Of a DNA stretch of 38,255 nt, positions 7,533 to 16,133 are shown one piece after another. The notes under the pieces were generated by a model that worked only from the letters and a program-made list of their open reading frames with translations, was not told the DNA's origin and made no database searches. Made by a program: the position numbers and the translations under genes. The DNA is from UBA1543 sp964596375 (lineage in GTDB: Bacteria > Pseudomonadota > Zetaproteobacteria > Mariprofundales > Mariprofundaceae), in contig CAZQTO010000006.1 in the NCBI GenBank assembly GCA_964596375.1, positions 1-38,255 of the forward strand, read 5' to 3'. The number at the start of each line of letters is the position of its first letter. Positions within the stretch are counted from its first letter, which is position 1.

Positions 7533-8608
7533 AAAGAATGGCCATGACTGTCCTGATGCATCCGGCCTCATTGGCCGCGATGGTGTTTGCTGTCGGCCTG
7601 GGAGCAGCATTGATATTCTTCTCTGTTGCCTCGCCGATCCTGTTCACGCTTGCTTTATCGGCGATGTTTTATGCCGCACTTTCTCCTACGGTGGATAATC
7701 TGGTGCGTCGCGATATTGAGAAATCGACGGCTGTCGCTATCGTCATGGTGGTGGTTGTGCTGCTTATGTTGGCCCTGACAGCACTGCTATACCCTGCCAT
7801 CAGCCACCAATTTGCAACCTTTTCGAGTCGTTCCGGAGAGTTGGACGAACGTATTCTGGGTTTGTGTATTCAAGTGGATGGCTGGGCACGGGCACATCTG
7901 GGCTCCGGTTTCGATGCCGAGAAGGTGGCTCTGAATGTGGTGCATGATCTGACTACCCGCGCCGGAGCAATGAGTAGCTCGGTTAGCTCCTATTTTAATG
8001 ATGTTGCCTTCTCTCTCCTGTTGGTGCCGCTTCTCACTTTTTTCCTGTTAAGGGATTATCGCATGTTGCGTAGCGAGGCGATGCAGGCCTTGCCCAATCG
8101 ATATTTTGAGCTTGGCTGGATGGTGTATAATGTGGCGACCAGCCAATTACAGAATTATGCGCGCGGCATTTTTATTCAGGCGCTTTCCATGTCTTTGATT
8201 TGCACCGTCGGGTTCTGGCTGGCCGGCATTGAATATGCACCGGTGTTGGGTTTATTGGTCGGTCTGCTTAATCTGATTCCATTCTTCGGCATTTCGCTGG
8301 CCAAGATTCCGCCAGTGATTGTTGTTCTGTTGTCAGATCAACCGGATTTCTTGTCTGTAGTGCTGGCCTTGTTGGTTGTTTTTGTGGCGCAGACAGTGGA
8401 CAACTTCTATCTGATGCCGCGTGTGGTTGCCAAATCAGCGAGCCTGCACCCGCTAACCGTGATGCTGGGTGTGATGCTGGCAGGTTATTACTTCGGGTTT
8501 ATCGGTTTGATATTGGCTGTTCCCGTCATTTTCTCGATGAAAGTCATTTATTGCGAGCTGCTAGGCGGCTTTCGACACTTCGGGCCACAGAAAGCCGGTA
8601 TTGGTTGA
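7529..8608 (+). CDS. AI-2E/PerM-family membrane transporter
   Basis: The 359-residue integral membrane protein belongs to the AI-2E exporter family (PerM, TqsA, YdiK type). Paired hydrophobic segments occur near the N-terminus (about 10-60). A soluble middle part (about 90-150) follows, and a membrane-rich C-terminal half carries the family region VLGLLVGLLNLIPFFG and the DNFYLMPRVV/LHPLTVMLGVMLAGYYFGFIGL stretch. Family members export autoinducer-2 or act as Na+(Li+)/H+ antiporters, so the substrate cannot be read from sequence. The four-base overlap with the cyclic-nucleotide-binding gene suggests the two products act together. Confidence 0.9.
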   Translation: MKRMAMTVLMHPASLAAMVFAVGLGAALIFFSVASPILFTLALSAMFYAALSPTVDNLVRRDIEKSTAVAIVMVVVVLLMLALTALLYPAISHQFATFSSRSGELDERILGLCIQVDGWARAHLGSGFDAEKVALNVVHDLTTRAGAMSSSVSSYFNDVAFSLLLVPLLTFFLLRDYRMLRSEAMQALPNRYFELGWMVYNVATSQLQNYARGIFIQALSMSLICTVGFWLAGIEYAPVLGLLVGLLNLIPFFGISLAKIPPVIVVLLSDQPDFLSVVLALLVVFVAQTVDNFYLMPRVVAKSASLHPLTVMLGVMLAGYYFGFIGLILAVPVIFSMKVIYCELLGGFRHFGPQKAGIG

Positions 8609-8711
8609 GCATGATGCGGGGTTTAGCAGAAGCCTGAATGGCCTCATCTCTGGTGGATTATCCGAATGAGACGAAGGTGTTCTTCGCGCGTCGGGTCGCT
8701 ATCATTCACCC

Positions 8712-9566
8712 ATGGCAGTCTATGCAGTTGGCGATATTCAGGGATGTTTCGGAGCGCTGAAAAGCCTGCTTAGAAAAGTCCATTTCGATCCCAAGTATGA
8801 TGTGTTGTGGTGTGTCGGTGATCTGGTCAATCGGGGGGCGGAGTCGCTTGAAACACTGCGTTATCTTAAATCTCTGGGGGATGCCTGCATTTGCGTTCTG
8901 GGCAACCATGACCTGAATCTTCTTGAGCTGGCCGCAGGCGGCACGCGTTACAAATCTTCCTCTCTTACCAGTATTCTGGAGGCCGCTGATCGTGACGAAC
9001 TCATCGATTGGTTGCGCCAACGCCCCATGTTGCATCATGATGAAAAACTAGGCTGGGCCATGGTACATGCCGGCCTGCCTCCGGACTGGAGTCTTAAAAA
9101 GGCGAAGAAACGTGCTGTTGAGGTGCAGGAGAAGCTGCGCGGCAAGAAGTGGAAGAAATTCTGTCTGAAACTTCATAACAGCCGCTTCCCTGAACGCGAA
9201 CCCCCTAAGGGTGACAAACGTAAGCACCTGTTTACGACAGCAGTGCTGACTCGAAGTCGCTATTGCACCAGCGATGGACAATTCAACTGGTCGGTGAGTT
9301 CCGGGGAATCGCGCAATCGACGCGACAAGGCCTGGTTCGATTTTCATCGCCTGGCCTGGCAGAGGGATTGCAAGGTTATATACGGGCACTGGGCGGCGAA
9401 GGGACTGGTGCTGGATCAGCCGCATGTGCTGGGGCTGGATTCAGGCTGTGTGTGGGGAGGCTCCTTAACTTTGGCGCAGTTGGGTACGCGCGGTCGTTAT
9501 GCCATTGCTGCCAGCTATGAGTGCAAGGGGTGCCGCAAGCCTACCGGCAGAAGATCGAAGCCGTAG
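8712..9566 (+). CDS. apaH: Bis(5'-nucleosyl)-tetraphosphatase (symmetrical) ApaH
   Basis: ApaH hydrolyses Ap4A to two ADP and also removes Np4-type caps from RNA in enterobacteria. It is a cytoplasmic metallophosphatase. The 284-residue protein shows the expected metal-binding motifs: GDIQG (7-11), GDLVNRG (36-42), GNHD (64-67), and later VHAGLPPDW and YGHWAAKG. Length and start (MAVYAVGD) fit the family. In enterobacteria apaH lies with rsmA and pdxA, but here it stands alone. It converges on xth, with only two bases between the stop codons. Confidence 0.96.
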   Translation: MAVYAVGDIQGCFGALKSLLRKVHFDPKYDVLWCVGDLVNRGAESLETLRYLKSLGDACICVLGNHDLNLLELAAGGTRYKSSSLTSILEAADRDELIDWLRQRPMLHHDEKLGWAMVHAGLPPDWSLKKAKKRAVEVQEKLRGKKWKKFCLKLHNSRFPEREPPKGDKRKHLFTTAVLTRSRYCTSDGQFNWSVSSGESRNRRDKAWFDFHRLAWQRDCKVIYGHWAAKGLVLDQPHVLGLDSGCVWGGSLTLAQLGTRGRYAIAASYECKGCRKPTGRRSKP

Positions 9567-9568
9567 AG

Positions 9569-10357
9569 CTAAAGACCGGAAAATTCGGCGATGATGGGTG
9601 CGTGATCGGAAAAGCGGAACTGCCGGTCGAGTATGTCAGCCGAACTGGCCTGCGCCGCGATGCCAGCGGTGCAAACATGGTAATCGATACGCCAGCCGAC
9701 ATCCTTGTCGCGCGCCTGTCCGCGATTGGACCACCAACTGTATGCTTCGCTTTCAGGATTAAGATAACGGAAGACATCGACAAAGCCGCTTTCCAGCCAG
9801 CTTGATAACCATGCACGTTCTTCGGGCAGGAAACCGGAATTCTTCTGATTGCCGCGCCAGTTTTTTAGATCAATGCGCTGATGCGCGATATTTATATCAC
9901 CGCAGATGATGAGCTCCCGACCTTCGCTCTTCAATCGCTGCATCAGCGGCAGGAAGCGTTCCAGAAAACCCATTTTTGCTGCCTGGCGAGTGCCGGAGCT
10001 GGACCCCGAAGGAAAGTAAACGCTTGCCACCGAAAGCTTGCCGAAGTCGGCCATAATGAATCTGCCCTCGGCATCCATATCGCGCCAGTCTGTAGCTGCA
10101 TCCAGCGCACCAAGGCCGACATGCACGGCATCAGGCTTACGCCGCGTATATAGCGCAACGCCCGAATAACCGGCTTTTTCCGCGAAGTGAAAATGATGTG
10201 TATAGCCATCCGGATGTGCTTCAGGCGGGATCTGCCCTTCCTGCGCCTTGATTTCCTGAAGGCACAGCACATCCGCGTCCTGCGCAGCAAACCAGACCCA
10301 GAACCCTTTGGCTGTTGCCGAGCGAATACCATTCACATTGCTGCTGATGATTTTCAA
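9569..10357 (-). CDS. xth: Exodeoxyribonuclease III
   Basis: This Mg2+-dependent nuclease cleaves DNA at abasic sites and has 3'-5' exonuclease and phosphatase activity in base excision repair. The 262-residue protein starts MKIISSNVNGIRSA, has the metal-binding Glu at 35 in CLQEIKAQE, then the catalytic GDINIAH and DLKN region, and ends with SDHAPIIAEF. These are the hallmarks of the exonuclease III/AP endonuclease (XthA/ExoA) family. It follows the unrecognised gene at 10369-11001 by 11 bases and is probably cotranscribed with it. Confidence 0.95.
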   Translation of the reverse strand: MKIISSNVNGIRSATAKGFWVWFAAQDADVLCLQEIKAQEGQIPPEAHPDGYTHHFHFAEKAGYSGVALYTRRKPDAVHVGLGALDAATDWRDMDAEGRFIMADFGKLSVASVYFPSGSSSGTRQAAKMGFLERFLPLMQRLKSEGRELIICGDINIAHQRIDLKNWRGNQKNSGFLPEERAWLSSWLESGFVDVFRYLNPESEAYSWWSNRGQARDKDVGWRIDYHVCTAGIAAQASSADILDRQFRFSDHAPIIAEFSGL

Positions 10358-10368
10358 TCCGGCAAACC

Positions 10369-11001
10369 TTACTCGGGTTGTTGCTGATGGATTAGAGCAA
10401 GATAATCGGCTTCGCTTTTGAGTTTTTCCACATCAGGCACGAAGATGGCCATATTGCCGCTTTGCAGATGATCCAGCCAGCCGCCCAGAAATTGCCGCCA
10501 GGTCCTGTCCATCAATGCCTCGTCGAGAACGGCCTGTGGTCCGACATATGCGGCTGAAGAGGCAATCTCGCCGCGCACAGCGATGTCCAGGTTACCGATG
10601 ATGCGCTCCCGACTCGAATCGAGCGCACAGAATTGTGCAACTGCATTGAGATATAGCAGCCATGGCGTACTGGGCGCTAATCCGGCAATGGTATTGAGCA
10701 TTTGACTCAGTTCGGGAACAGGCGGAGCAGACAGACGATGCTGGACGGCGTGGGTGTATATACCGCGCACGAGGAAATCAAACGGGCCCGGTTTGCCACG
10801 CATCACCAGGCCAAGATCCTTGTCCCGCTGCATACGGCAACCATTCAGTTTTTCCGCATCCTCAGGCGTATCGAGTTTGGCGTCAGAATCGATCAGTGCT
10901 TCGGCATAGGTGCAGCTGCGCCAGTGCTGCATATCGCTTTGCAGCCGCCAGGCGTGCTTCCCTGATGCCTCCAGTGCATCAATACTAAAGGCTCGCTTCA
11001 T
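10369..11001 (-). CDS. Hypothetical protein between rnd and xth
   Basis: I do not recognise a family. The 210-residue product has no signal peptide or clear membrane segment. It is rich in Trp and charged residues near the N-terminus and has a helical look in its second half (SQMLNTIAGLAPSTPWLLYLNA; WRQFLGGWLDHLQSGN). The ATG at 11001 is preferred over a GTG one codon upstream because GAGGGG lies five bases before it. It overlaps the end of rnd by 17 bases, so the two are coupled. Lying between an RNase and a DNA-repair nuclease does not define its function. Confidence 0.8.
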   Translation of the reverse strand: MKRAFSIDALEASGKHAWRLQSDMQHWRSCTYAEALIDSDAKLDTPEDAEKLNGCRMQRDKDLGLVMRGKPGPFDFLVRGIYTHAVQHRLSAPPVPELSQMLNTIAGLAPSTPWLLYLNAVAQFCALDSSRERIIGNLDIAVRGEIASSAAYVGPQAVLDEALMDRTWRQFLGGWLDHLQSGNMAIFVPDVEKLKSEADYLALIHQQQPE

Positions 11002-12211
11002 CACTTCCCCTCGGGCAATCGACGATAGGCATGCACGTTACCGGATCAAGGCGCAGGCAGAGTTTCCCCTGCAGCATGAGAACCAGATCATTGCCGATCA
11101 TTTTGCGGCGCCAGCCATGCAGGCAGGGATTATCCGGTAACTTTGACCAATCCGGATTGTTGCCGTGGTTGGCCCACGAGGCGAGGGCGGCCACATCCGA
11201 GCGGCTGGCCAAAATATTGGAGGCTATTTCAACTTGCTCAGAGCGCAGACGCACCAGGGCCATGAGCAGTTCCATGCGCATTTCAGTGCCTTCGCTGTGA
11301 TTGGGTGCCGGCGGGGTGCGTGGCCAGTTGTCCTTGTCGCAGTTATAGCCTTGCTGCCATGCGGCAATGATGTCGGGACCGAAACGCTTCGAAATACCGC
11401 TGTTCAGGCCACGTATGTGCTCCAACTGCTCCTCTTTAAGCTCTGTTTTACGCGCCAGTGATAGCAGTGGCTCATCCTGAATCAGGCGGCGCCGCGGCAT
11501 GTCCCGTCGCTGTACCTCGATTTCACGCCAGGCAGCCAACTCCCGCAGGACTGCCAGTTGCCGTGGCTTGAGGCGATTGGAGCCCTTCACGCGCCAGAAT
11601 GCCTGTTCCGGATGGTTGGCGTAGGTGTCGGGATCGCAAAGCACGCTCTGTTCTTCATCCAGCCAGTCAGAGCGTTTGGTGGCCTGCAATTGTTCAGCAA
11701 GATGCTGGTAAACCGGCATCAGATAAATGACATCGTCTGCAGCATAGGTCAGCTGGTCGGAGGTCAGGGGGCGCTTCATCCAGTTGGTGAATGATTCGCC
11801 TTTGGGCAGGGTCTTGCCAACCACCCTCTGTACCAGATTGCCGAAGCCGACCTGCAGGCCGTAGCCAAGCAGGGCTGCGGCAACCTGTGTATCGAACAGT
11901 GGAAGAGGTAACTGGCCGGTTTTGTTGACAATGATTTCCACATCCTGACGGGCGGCATGGAAAACCTTGAGTATCGCCGGGTCCAGAATCAGCTTCCACA
12001 GCGGCGCCAGATCCTTGATCGTCAGCGGATCAATCAGGTAGCAGGCCTCTCTGGATGCGACCTGAATCAGGGCGAATTCGGCAAAGTAGGTGGATTCACG
12101 ATGGAATTCGGTATCCACGCATAGTACCTGTGCCGATGCCAGCGCCTGACAGGCCTCGGCAAGCTGTTGTTCGTTGTCAATATAGGTAAATGATTTCAAT
12201 AAGTTGCCCAT
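10985..12211 (-). CDS. rnd: Ribonuclease D
   Basis: RNase D is a 3'-5' exoribonuclease that trims tRNA precursors. The DEDDy signature is complete: D-x-E in LCVDTEFHRES, Asp in FHAARQDVEII, and D/Y in YAADDVIYLMPVY. An HRDC helical domain follows (for example LKPRQLAVLRELAAWREIE), and a longer C-terminal helical region brings the protein to about 408 residues, slightly longer than E. coli RNase D. ATG at 12211 is used; a GTG two codons upstream is possible and neither has a clear ribosome site. It occupies the place after tolA where tolB and pal would be expected. Confidence 0.95.
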   Translation of the reverse strand: MGNLLKSFTYIDNEQQLAEACQALASAQVLCVDTEFHRESTYFAEFALIQVASREACYLIDPLTIKDLAPLWKLILDPAILKVFHAARQDVEIIVNKTGQLPLPLFDTQVAAALLGYGLQVGFGNLVQRVVGKTLPKGESFTNWMKRPLTSDQLTYAADDVIYLMPVYQHLAEQLQATKRSDWLDEEQSVLCDPDTYANHPEQAFWRVKGSNRLKPRQLAVLRELAAWREIEVQRRDMPRRRLIQDEPLLSLARKTELKEEQLEHIRGLNSGISKRFGPDIIAAWQQGYNCDKDNWPRTPPAPNHSEGTEMRMELLMALVRLRSEQVEIASNILASRSDVAALASWANHGNNPDWSKLPDNPCLHGWRRKMIGNDLVLMLQGKLCLRLDPVTCMPIVDCPRGSDEASL

Positions 12212-12264
12212 ACGCACCAGTCTAACAGCATTATTGCCCCTTTAGCACCCAAGTCCTGTTAACG

Positions 12265-12969
12265 CTATTTCAGCGGCCGGAAACGAATCCGGTTGTTACG
12301 AAACAGCTCGAATTGCTTGGTCGGCACCTCAAAGGGTGCAGCAGCTTCGATGGCGCGGATAAGTGAGGCATCGAGGGCTGCATTGCCAGAGGATTCAAGT
12401 ATTTTCACACTGTTTACGCTGCCTCCGGGATTGAGCACCATTTCAACCAGCGGATCCTGCATATCGCCCCCAGCTGTAGGTACCTTCCAGTGGCGCTGTA
12501 CGGCATCCTGAATCAGGGCGATATAGTGGTTGATCTCCTGCTCTGAAAGCTGCCCAAGGAACACATCGGCGGCCTGAGCATTGCTGCGCGGAGCCGATGA
12601 TGTGACATCGGTTGCGGACTCCATGGGTTTGAACGGATCGAAGTCAGCGGCCTGGCTTGGTTTGGCCTTCGCGGCGGGTTTGACGGGCGCTTCTTTGAGC
12701 ACCGGCTTTTTTGCTTTAGGTTTGGCCACCGCTTTCGGCTGTTTTGCCGGAGGGCGGGCACGCTTGATCATCTGGTCCAGCTGTTTTGCCGAAATCATGC
12801 TGACCTGCACGCTTTGCGGATGAAATTCGAGCGGTTTTTTCCACAGCCCGAGCATGAGAATGACGACGAGAATAAGCACATGCATGCAAATCGCGAACAG
12901 GACATCCAGCGATTGCAGGTCGGCATCATCAGCACCGCGATTAGCGGTTTGGTTCGGTAACAAGTCCAA
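12265..12969 (-). CDS. tolA: TolA-like envelope protein
   Basis: This is the inner-membrane to periplasm connector of the Tol system. The 234-residue protein has a short cytoplasmic start, one membrane segment (about 23-43, VLFAICMHVLILVVILMLGL), a Lys/Pro/Ala-rich extended region (about 70-105), and a C-terminal TonB/TolA domain with HYIALIQDAVQRHWKVP and ILESSGNAALDASLIRAIEAA. The central region is much shorter than in E. coli TolA. The start is uncertain: no ATG precedes the membrane segment, and TTG at 12969, overlapping the tolR end by 29 bases, is the best candidate. It ends the tolQ-tolR-tolA run. Confidence 0.9.
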   Translation of the reverse strand: MDLLPNQTANRGADDADLQSLDVLFAICMHVLILVVILMLGLWKKPLEFHPQSVQVSMISAKQLDQMIKRARPPAKQPKAVAKPKAKKPVLKEAPVKPAAKAKPSQAADFDPFKPMESATDVTSSAPRSNAQAADVFLGQLSEQEINHYIALIQDAVQRHWKVPTAGGDMQDPLVEMVLNPGGSVNSVKILESSGNAALDASLIRAIEAAAPFEVPTKQFELFRNNRIRFRPLK

Positions 12970-13357
12970 CTTTCTCGATGCCGGCTGAAGACAATGCGCT
13001 CATCACACGGGCCACATGCTCATAGGGGGTTTTGGCATCGCCACGGATAAAGACGGGAAGGTCTTTTTTCTGTTCGCGGATGGCCTTGATGCGCGGTGCC
13101 AATTGCTCAAGTTTGACGGGATTCTTCTGCAGGAAAAGATCACCGTTCTTGCTGATGGATACAATCAGAGGCTCAACATTCTGCTGCATCGGTGGCGAAG
13201 CGGCATCGGGCAGATCTACATCCACGCCCTGGGTGAGCAGCGGGGCAGTGATCATGAAAATGATGAGTAGGACAAGCATGACATCGACCAGCGGTGTGAC
13301 ATTGATCTCGCCCATCGGTTCGGCGTCCTTGTCCCATTTGCTGCTACCGGCCCACAT
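12941..13357 (-). CDS. tolR: TolR/ExbD biopolymer transport protein
   Basis: The product has 138 residues. One N-terminal membrane segment (VMLVLLIIFMITAPLL) is preceded by the family motif INVTPLVDV, whose Asp is needed for proton-motive-force coupling in TolR and ExbD. A periplasmic domain follows (FIRGDAKTPYEHVARVMSALSSAGIEKVGLVTEP). It works with TolQ as the proton-driven stator that energises TolA during outer-membrane constriction. It lies three bases after tolQ. Confidence 0.96.
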   Translation of the reverse strand: MWAGSSKWDKDAEPMGEINVTPLVDVMLVLLIIFMITAPLLTQGVDVDLPDAASPPMQQNVEPLIVSISKNGDLFLQKNPVKLEQLAPRIKAIREQKKDLPVFIRGDAKTPYEHVARVMSALSSAGIEKVGLVTEPNR

Positions 13358-13360
13358 GGC

Positions 13361-14053
13361 TTATTCCTTGATGTGGCGCGACAGGATGTTCAGAAACTCG
13401 GAGCTGAACTGCTCCATGTTCGCAGCCATGCGTTTCAGATCCGAGGTGAACTTGTTGTAGGCGACAACAGCGGGGATGGCGGCAACCAGACCGAAAGCGG
13501 TGGCGACCAGCGCTTCGGCGATACCCGGCGCAACCGCAGCCAGCGAGGTGTTTTTTGTCAGGGCGATATTCTGGAAGGCATTCATGATGCCCCACACCGT
13601 GCCGAACAGGCCGATGAAGGGCGAGGTGGAGCCGACCGTGGCCAGAAAGGCCAGATTGCGTGCCATGCGTTCCAGTTCGCGTGACAGGGCCGCATCTAGC
13701 GAACGGCGGATGCCTTCAAGACCGCCAGCCGCGGTAATCTTGTCGCCTTTGGCAGAAGCTGTGGCATCGCGCCTGCTGCGCATGAATTCTCGGTAACCGG
13801 CCTGAAAGATGTTCGGCAGGGCGCTGTTCGGGTAGCGCTGCGGGATGCCGGCCAGCACCGTATCCATATCCTTGCCACCCCAGAAGGCAGAGGAGAAGGC
13901 CTCGGCTTCGCGGCGGGTTTTGCTGTATAGGCGCCATTTGTTGAAGATGATGGCCCACGAGGTGAGTGATAACACCAGCAGCAGAATCAGTACGCCCTGC
14001 ACAACAACGCTGGCGTTCATAATAAGGGTCAGAATGGATAAATCATTACTCAT
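13361..14053 (-). CDS. tolQ: TolQ proton channel protein
   Basis: The 230-residue protein of the TolQ/ExbB/MotA family has three membrane segments: one at about 13-35 and two in the C-terminal half (FIGLFGTVWGIMNAF and GIAEALVATAFGLVAAIPAVVAYN). The conserved GLFGTVWGIM and ALVATAFGLVAAIPAV motifs form the channel in the family. TolQ with TolR uses the proton gradient to drive TolA. Its start overlaps the end of ybgC by eight bases. The presence of ybgC and tolA marks this as Tol rather than Exb. Confidence 0.97.
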   Translation of the reverse strand: MSNDLSILTLIMNASVVVQGVLILLLVLSLTSWAIIFNKWRLYSKTRREAEAFSSAFWGGKDMDTVLAGIPQRYPNSALPNIFQAGYREFMRSRRDATASAKGDKITAAGGLEGIRRSLDAALSRELERMARNLAFLATVGSTSPFIGLFGTVWGIMNAFQNIALTKNTSLAAVAPGIAEALVATAFGLVAAIPAVVAYNKFTSDLKRMAANMEQFSSEFLNILSRHIKE

Positions 14054-14480
14054 GTTTGCTTCCTTGCGAACAGGGCAGGGCCTGTCCGATTTTATTCAGT
14101 ACATCCTGCGGGATGCGGCGTGCGTGGCCTTGCGTGTCGATGCAGGCCAGCTTGATGTCGCCTTCAACCAGAATCTCGTTGTCGCGCATCACCGTCTGTT
14201 TAAAGCCGAGCCGGGCCCCGTGCGCATGGGTGAGTTCAGAATATACGCTCAGCGCATCGTTGAAACGTGCCGGACGGCGATAGTGTACATGTGCTTCGGT
14301 CACGGCAAATAATACATCTGCATCGGATTGCAACTGATCCAGTTCGATGCCGAAGCCGCGCATGAATTCGGTGCGCGCCCGTTCCATGTATTTGAGGTAG
14401 TTGGCGTAATACACCACACCACCGTGATCGGTATCCTCGTAGTAGATGCGCAGATCAAAGCTGTGCTGCTCCATACTCAC
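14046..14480 (-). CDS. ybgC: Tol-Pal-associated acyl-CoA thioesterase YbgC
   Basis: This 4-hydroxybenzoyl-CoA-thioesterase-type hot-dog protein of about 144 residues is typical of the first gene of tol-pal operons. The active-site segment is YEDTDHGGVVYYANYLKY, with Asp and His at the family positions, followed by MERARTEFMR. Its function with Tol is unclear, though it acts on acyl-CoA or acyl-ACP and associates with phospholipid enzymes in E. coli. The GTG start at 14480 overlaps the ruvB stop as GTGA (14477-14480). ATG at 14474 is an alternative. Confidence 0.95.
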   Translation of the reverse strand: MSMEQHSFDLRIYYEDTDHGGVVYYANYLKYMERARTEFMRGFGIELDQLQSDADVLFAVTEAHVHYRRPARFNDALSVYSELTHAHGARLGFKQTVMRDNEILVEGDIKLACIDTQGHARRIPQDVLNKIGQALPCSQGSKHE

Positions 14481-15523
14481 AATAGCGAACCCTGTGAACC
14501 ATTTCCCGGCAGTTTGCGTTTGAGATGAGCATAGGCCAGCGCCGTAGCCACGCGTCCGCGTGGCGTGCGGTTAATCAGGCCCTCCTGCAGGAGGAATGGC
14601 TCAATCACATCCTCGATGCTATCCCGCTCCTCGGCAATGGCAGCGGCCAGCGTGTCCAGACCTGCCGGGCCGCCGTTGAATTTATCGATCAGCGTGGTGA
14701 GCAGCTTGGTGTCCATGTAGTCCAGACCTATTTCATCCACATCCAGTCTGACCAGTGCGGCATGGGCCACCTCGCGGGTGACGACTGCGTCATGCTCGAT
14801 TTCGGCGAAATCGCGAACCCGACGCAGCAGGCGATTGGCGATGCGCGGTGTGCCGCGCGAGCGACGGGCGATTTCCATGGCACCGGCTTCCTCGATGCTG
14901 ATGTTCAACAGGCTAGCCGAGCGGGTGACGATCTGTGCCAGTTCTTCCGGGGTGTAGAATTCAAGTCGTGCCACCACGCCGAAGCGGCCGCGAAGCGGCG
15001 TGGTGATCAATCCAGTGCGCGTGGTAGCACCAACCAGCGTGAAGCGCGGCAGGTCCATCTTGATCGAGCGGGCGGCAGGCCCCTGGCCGATGATGATATC
15101 GAGCTGAAAATCCTCCATGGCAGGATACAGGATTTCCTCCACCTGCGGGCTGAGGCGATGTATTTCATCAATAAACAGAACATCGCCCTCTTCAAGGTTG
15201 GTAAGCATGGCAGCCAGGTCTCCGGCTCGCTCAATGACGGGCCCTGATGTGGCGCGGATTTGCACACCCATTTCATGCGCGATGATATTGGCCAGCGTGG
15301 TTTTACCCAGCCCCGGCGGGCCGTAGAGCAGCACATGATCGAGCGACTCCAAACGGTTTCTGGCTGCCTGAATGAAAATGGAGAGATTGGCGCGGTTCTT
15401 CTGCTGGCCGATATAATCATCCAGCCGGGTGGGGCGCAGTGCTGCATCCCAGCCGTCTTCACCACGAATGGCGGGGTTGAGCAGCCTGTTGTCTTCTTCG
15501 TAGTTGCTTGGATCTTCGCTCAT
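14477..15523 (-). CDS. ruvB: Holliday junction branch migration ATPase RuvB
   Basis: RuvB is the AAA+ motor that drives branch migration of Holliday junctions with RuvA. It has 348 residues. Walker A is GPPGLGKTTLA, Walker B is VLFIDEIHRL, sensor 1 is GATTRTG, and the sensor 2/C-terminal winged-helix region includes SRGTPRIANRLLRRVRDF and the conserved IEPFLLQEGLINRTPRGR. The start MSEDPSNYEED is nine bases after ruvA. Everything matches the family. Confidence 0.98.
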   Translation of the reverse strand: MSEDPSNYEEDNRLLNPAIRGEDGWDAALRPTRLDDYIGQQKNRANLSIFIQAARNRLESLDHVLLYGPPGLGKTTLANIIAHEMGVQIRATSGPVIERAGDLAAMLTNLEEGDVLFIDEIHRLSPQVEEILYPAMEDFQLDIIIGQGPAARSIKMDLPRFTLVGATTRTGLITTPLRGRFGVVARLEFYTPEELAQIVTRSASLLNISIEEAGAMEIARRSRGTPRIANRLLRRVRDFAEIEHDAVVTREVAHAALVRLDVDEIGLDYMDTKLLTTLIDKFNGGPAGLDTLAAAIAEERDSIEDVIEPFLLQEGLINRTPRGRVATALAYAHLKRKLPGNGSQGSLL

Positions 15524-15532
15524 GGCTGCATC

Positions 15533-16120
15533 TTACCCGAGTGCCTTCATGGCGGCACGGAACATCGATTCAAGATCAGCTGTTTCTCCGATGCCTTGGG
15601 CCTCGACATGCCGCATGGCAGCATCAATCTGCGCCGGTTTGTAACCCAGATTGGCCAGCGCCGAACGCACATCGGAGGCTACCGAATGTACGGCAGCAGC
15701 AGGCGCACCGGCGGAATCTCCGCTCAGTTTGCCTTTAAGCTCGAGGATCAGGCGTTGCGCTGTTTTCTTACCGATGCCCGGGGTGCGCGCAATGGCCACA
15801 TCGTCGGCACTATCAATCGCTGCCAGTAATTCCTCCACGCTCATCGCGGAGAGAATGTTCATACCCATTCGTGCGCCTATGCCGGACACATTGGTCAACT
15901 TCCGGAACAGGGTTCTTTCGCGCGGGCTGGCGAAACCGAACAGCATCAACTGATCTTCGCGCACATGCGTGTGGATGAAGAGCTCTGCCGTATTCCCGGC
16001 CTCGAATCGACACAACGTTTGCATGCTGACCACCACATCGTAACCCACCCCGTTGACGTCGAGCAGCAGGCTGCCGGTCGGGTCGAGTTCACGCACCTTC
16101 CCTCTAAGCCATCCGATCAT
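15533..16120 (-). CDS. ruvA: Holliday junction DNA-binding protein RuvA
   Basis: RuvA forms tetramers that hold the four-way junction and load RuvB. The product has 195 residues from MIGWLRGKV, the family's usual beginning. It has an N-terminal OB fold, two helix-hairpin-helix motifs (LTNVSGIGARMGMNIL and ARTPGIGKKTAQRLILELK), and a C-terminal RuvB-binding domain after an Ala/Gly-rich linker. An ATG three codons upstream (16129) gives MAAMIGW and is less likely. The junction with ruvC carries a short near-duplication of the start region. Confidence 0.97.
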   Translation of the reverse strand: MIGWLRGKVRELDPTGSLLLDVNGVGYDVVVSMQTLCRFEAGNTAELFIHTHVREDQLMLFGFASPRERTLFRKLTNVSGIGARMGMNILSAMSVEELLAAIDSADDVAIARTPGIGKKTAQRLILELKGKLSGDSAGAPAAAVHSVASDVRSALANLGYKPAQIDAAMRHVEAQGIGETADLESMFRAAMKALG

Positions 16121-16133
16121 AGCTGCCATCCGA

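Noticed and set aside
14525..15247. Open frame of 240 codons on the plus strand
   Set aside because: It is fully antisense to ruvB, which is unmistakable. No motif in the antisense product.
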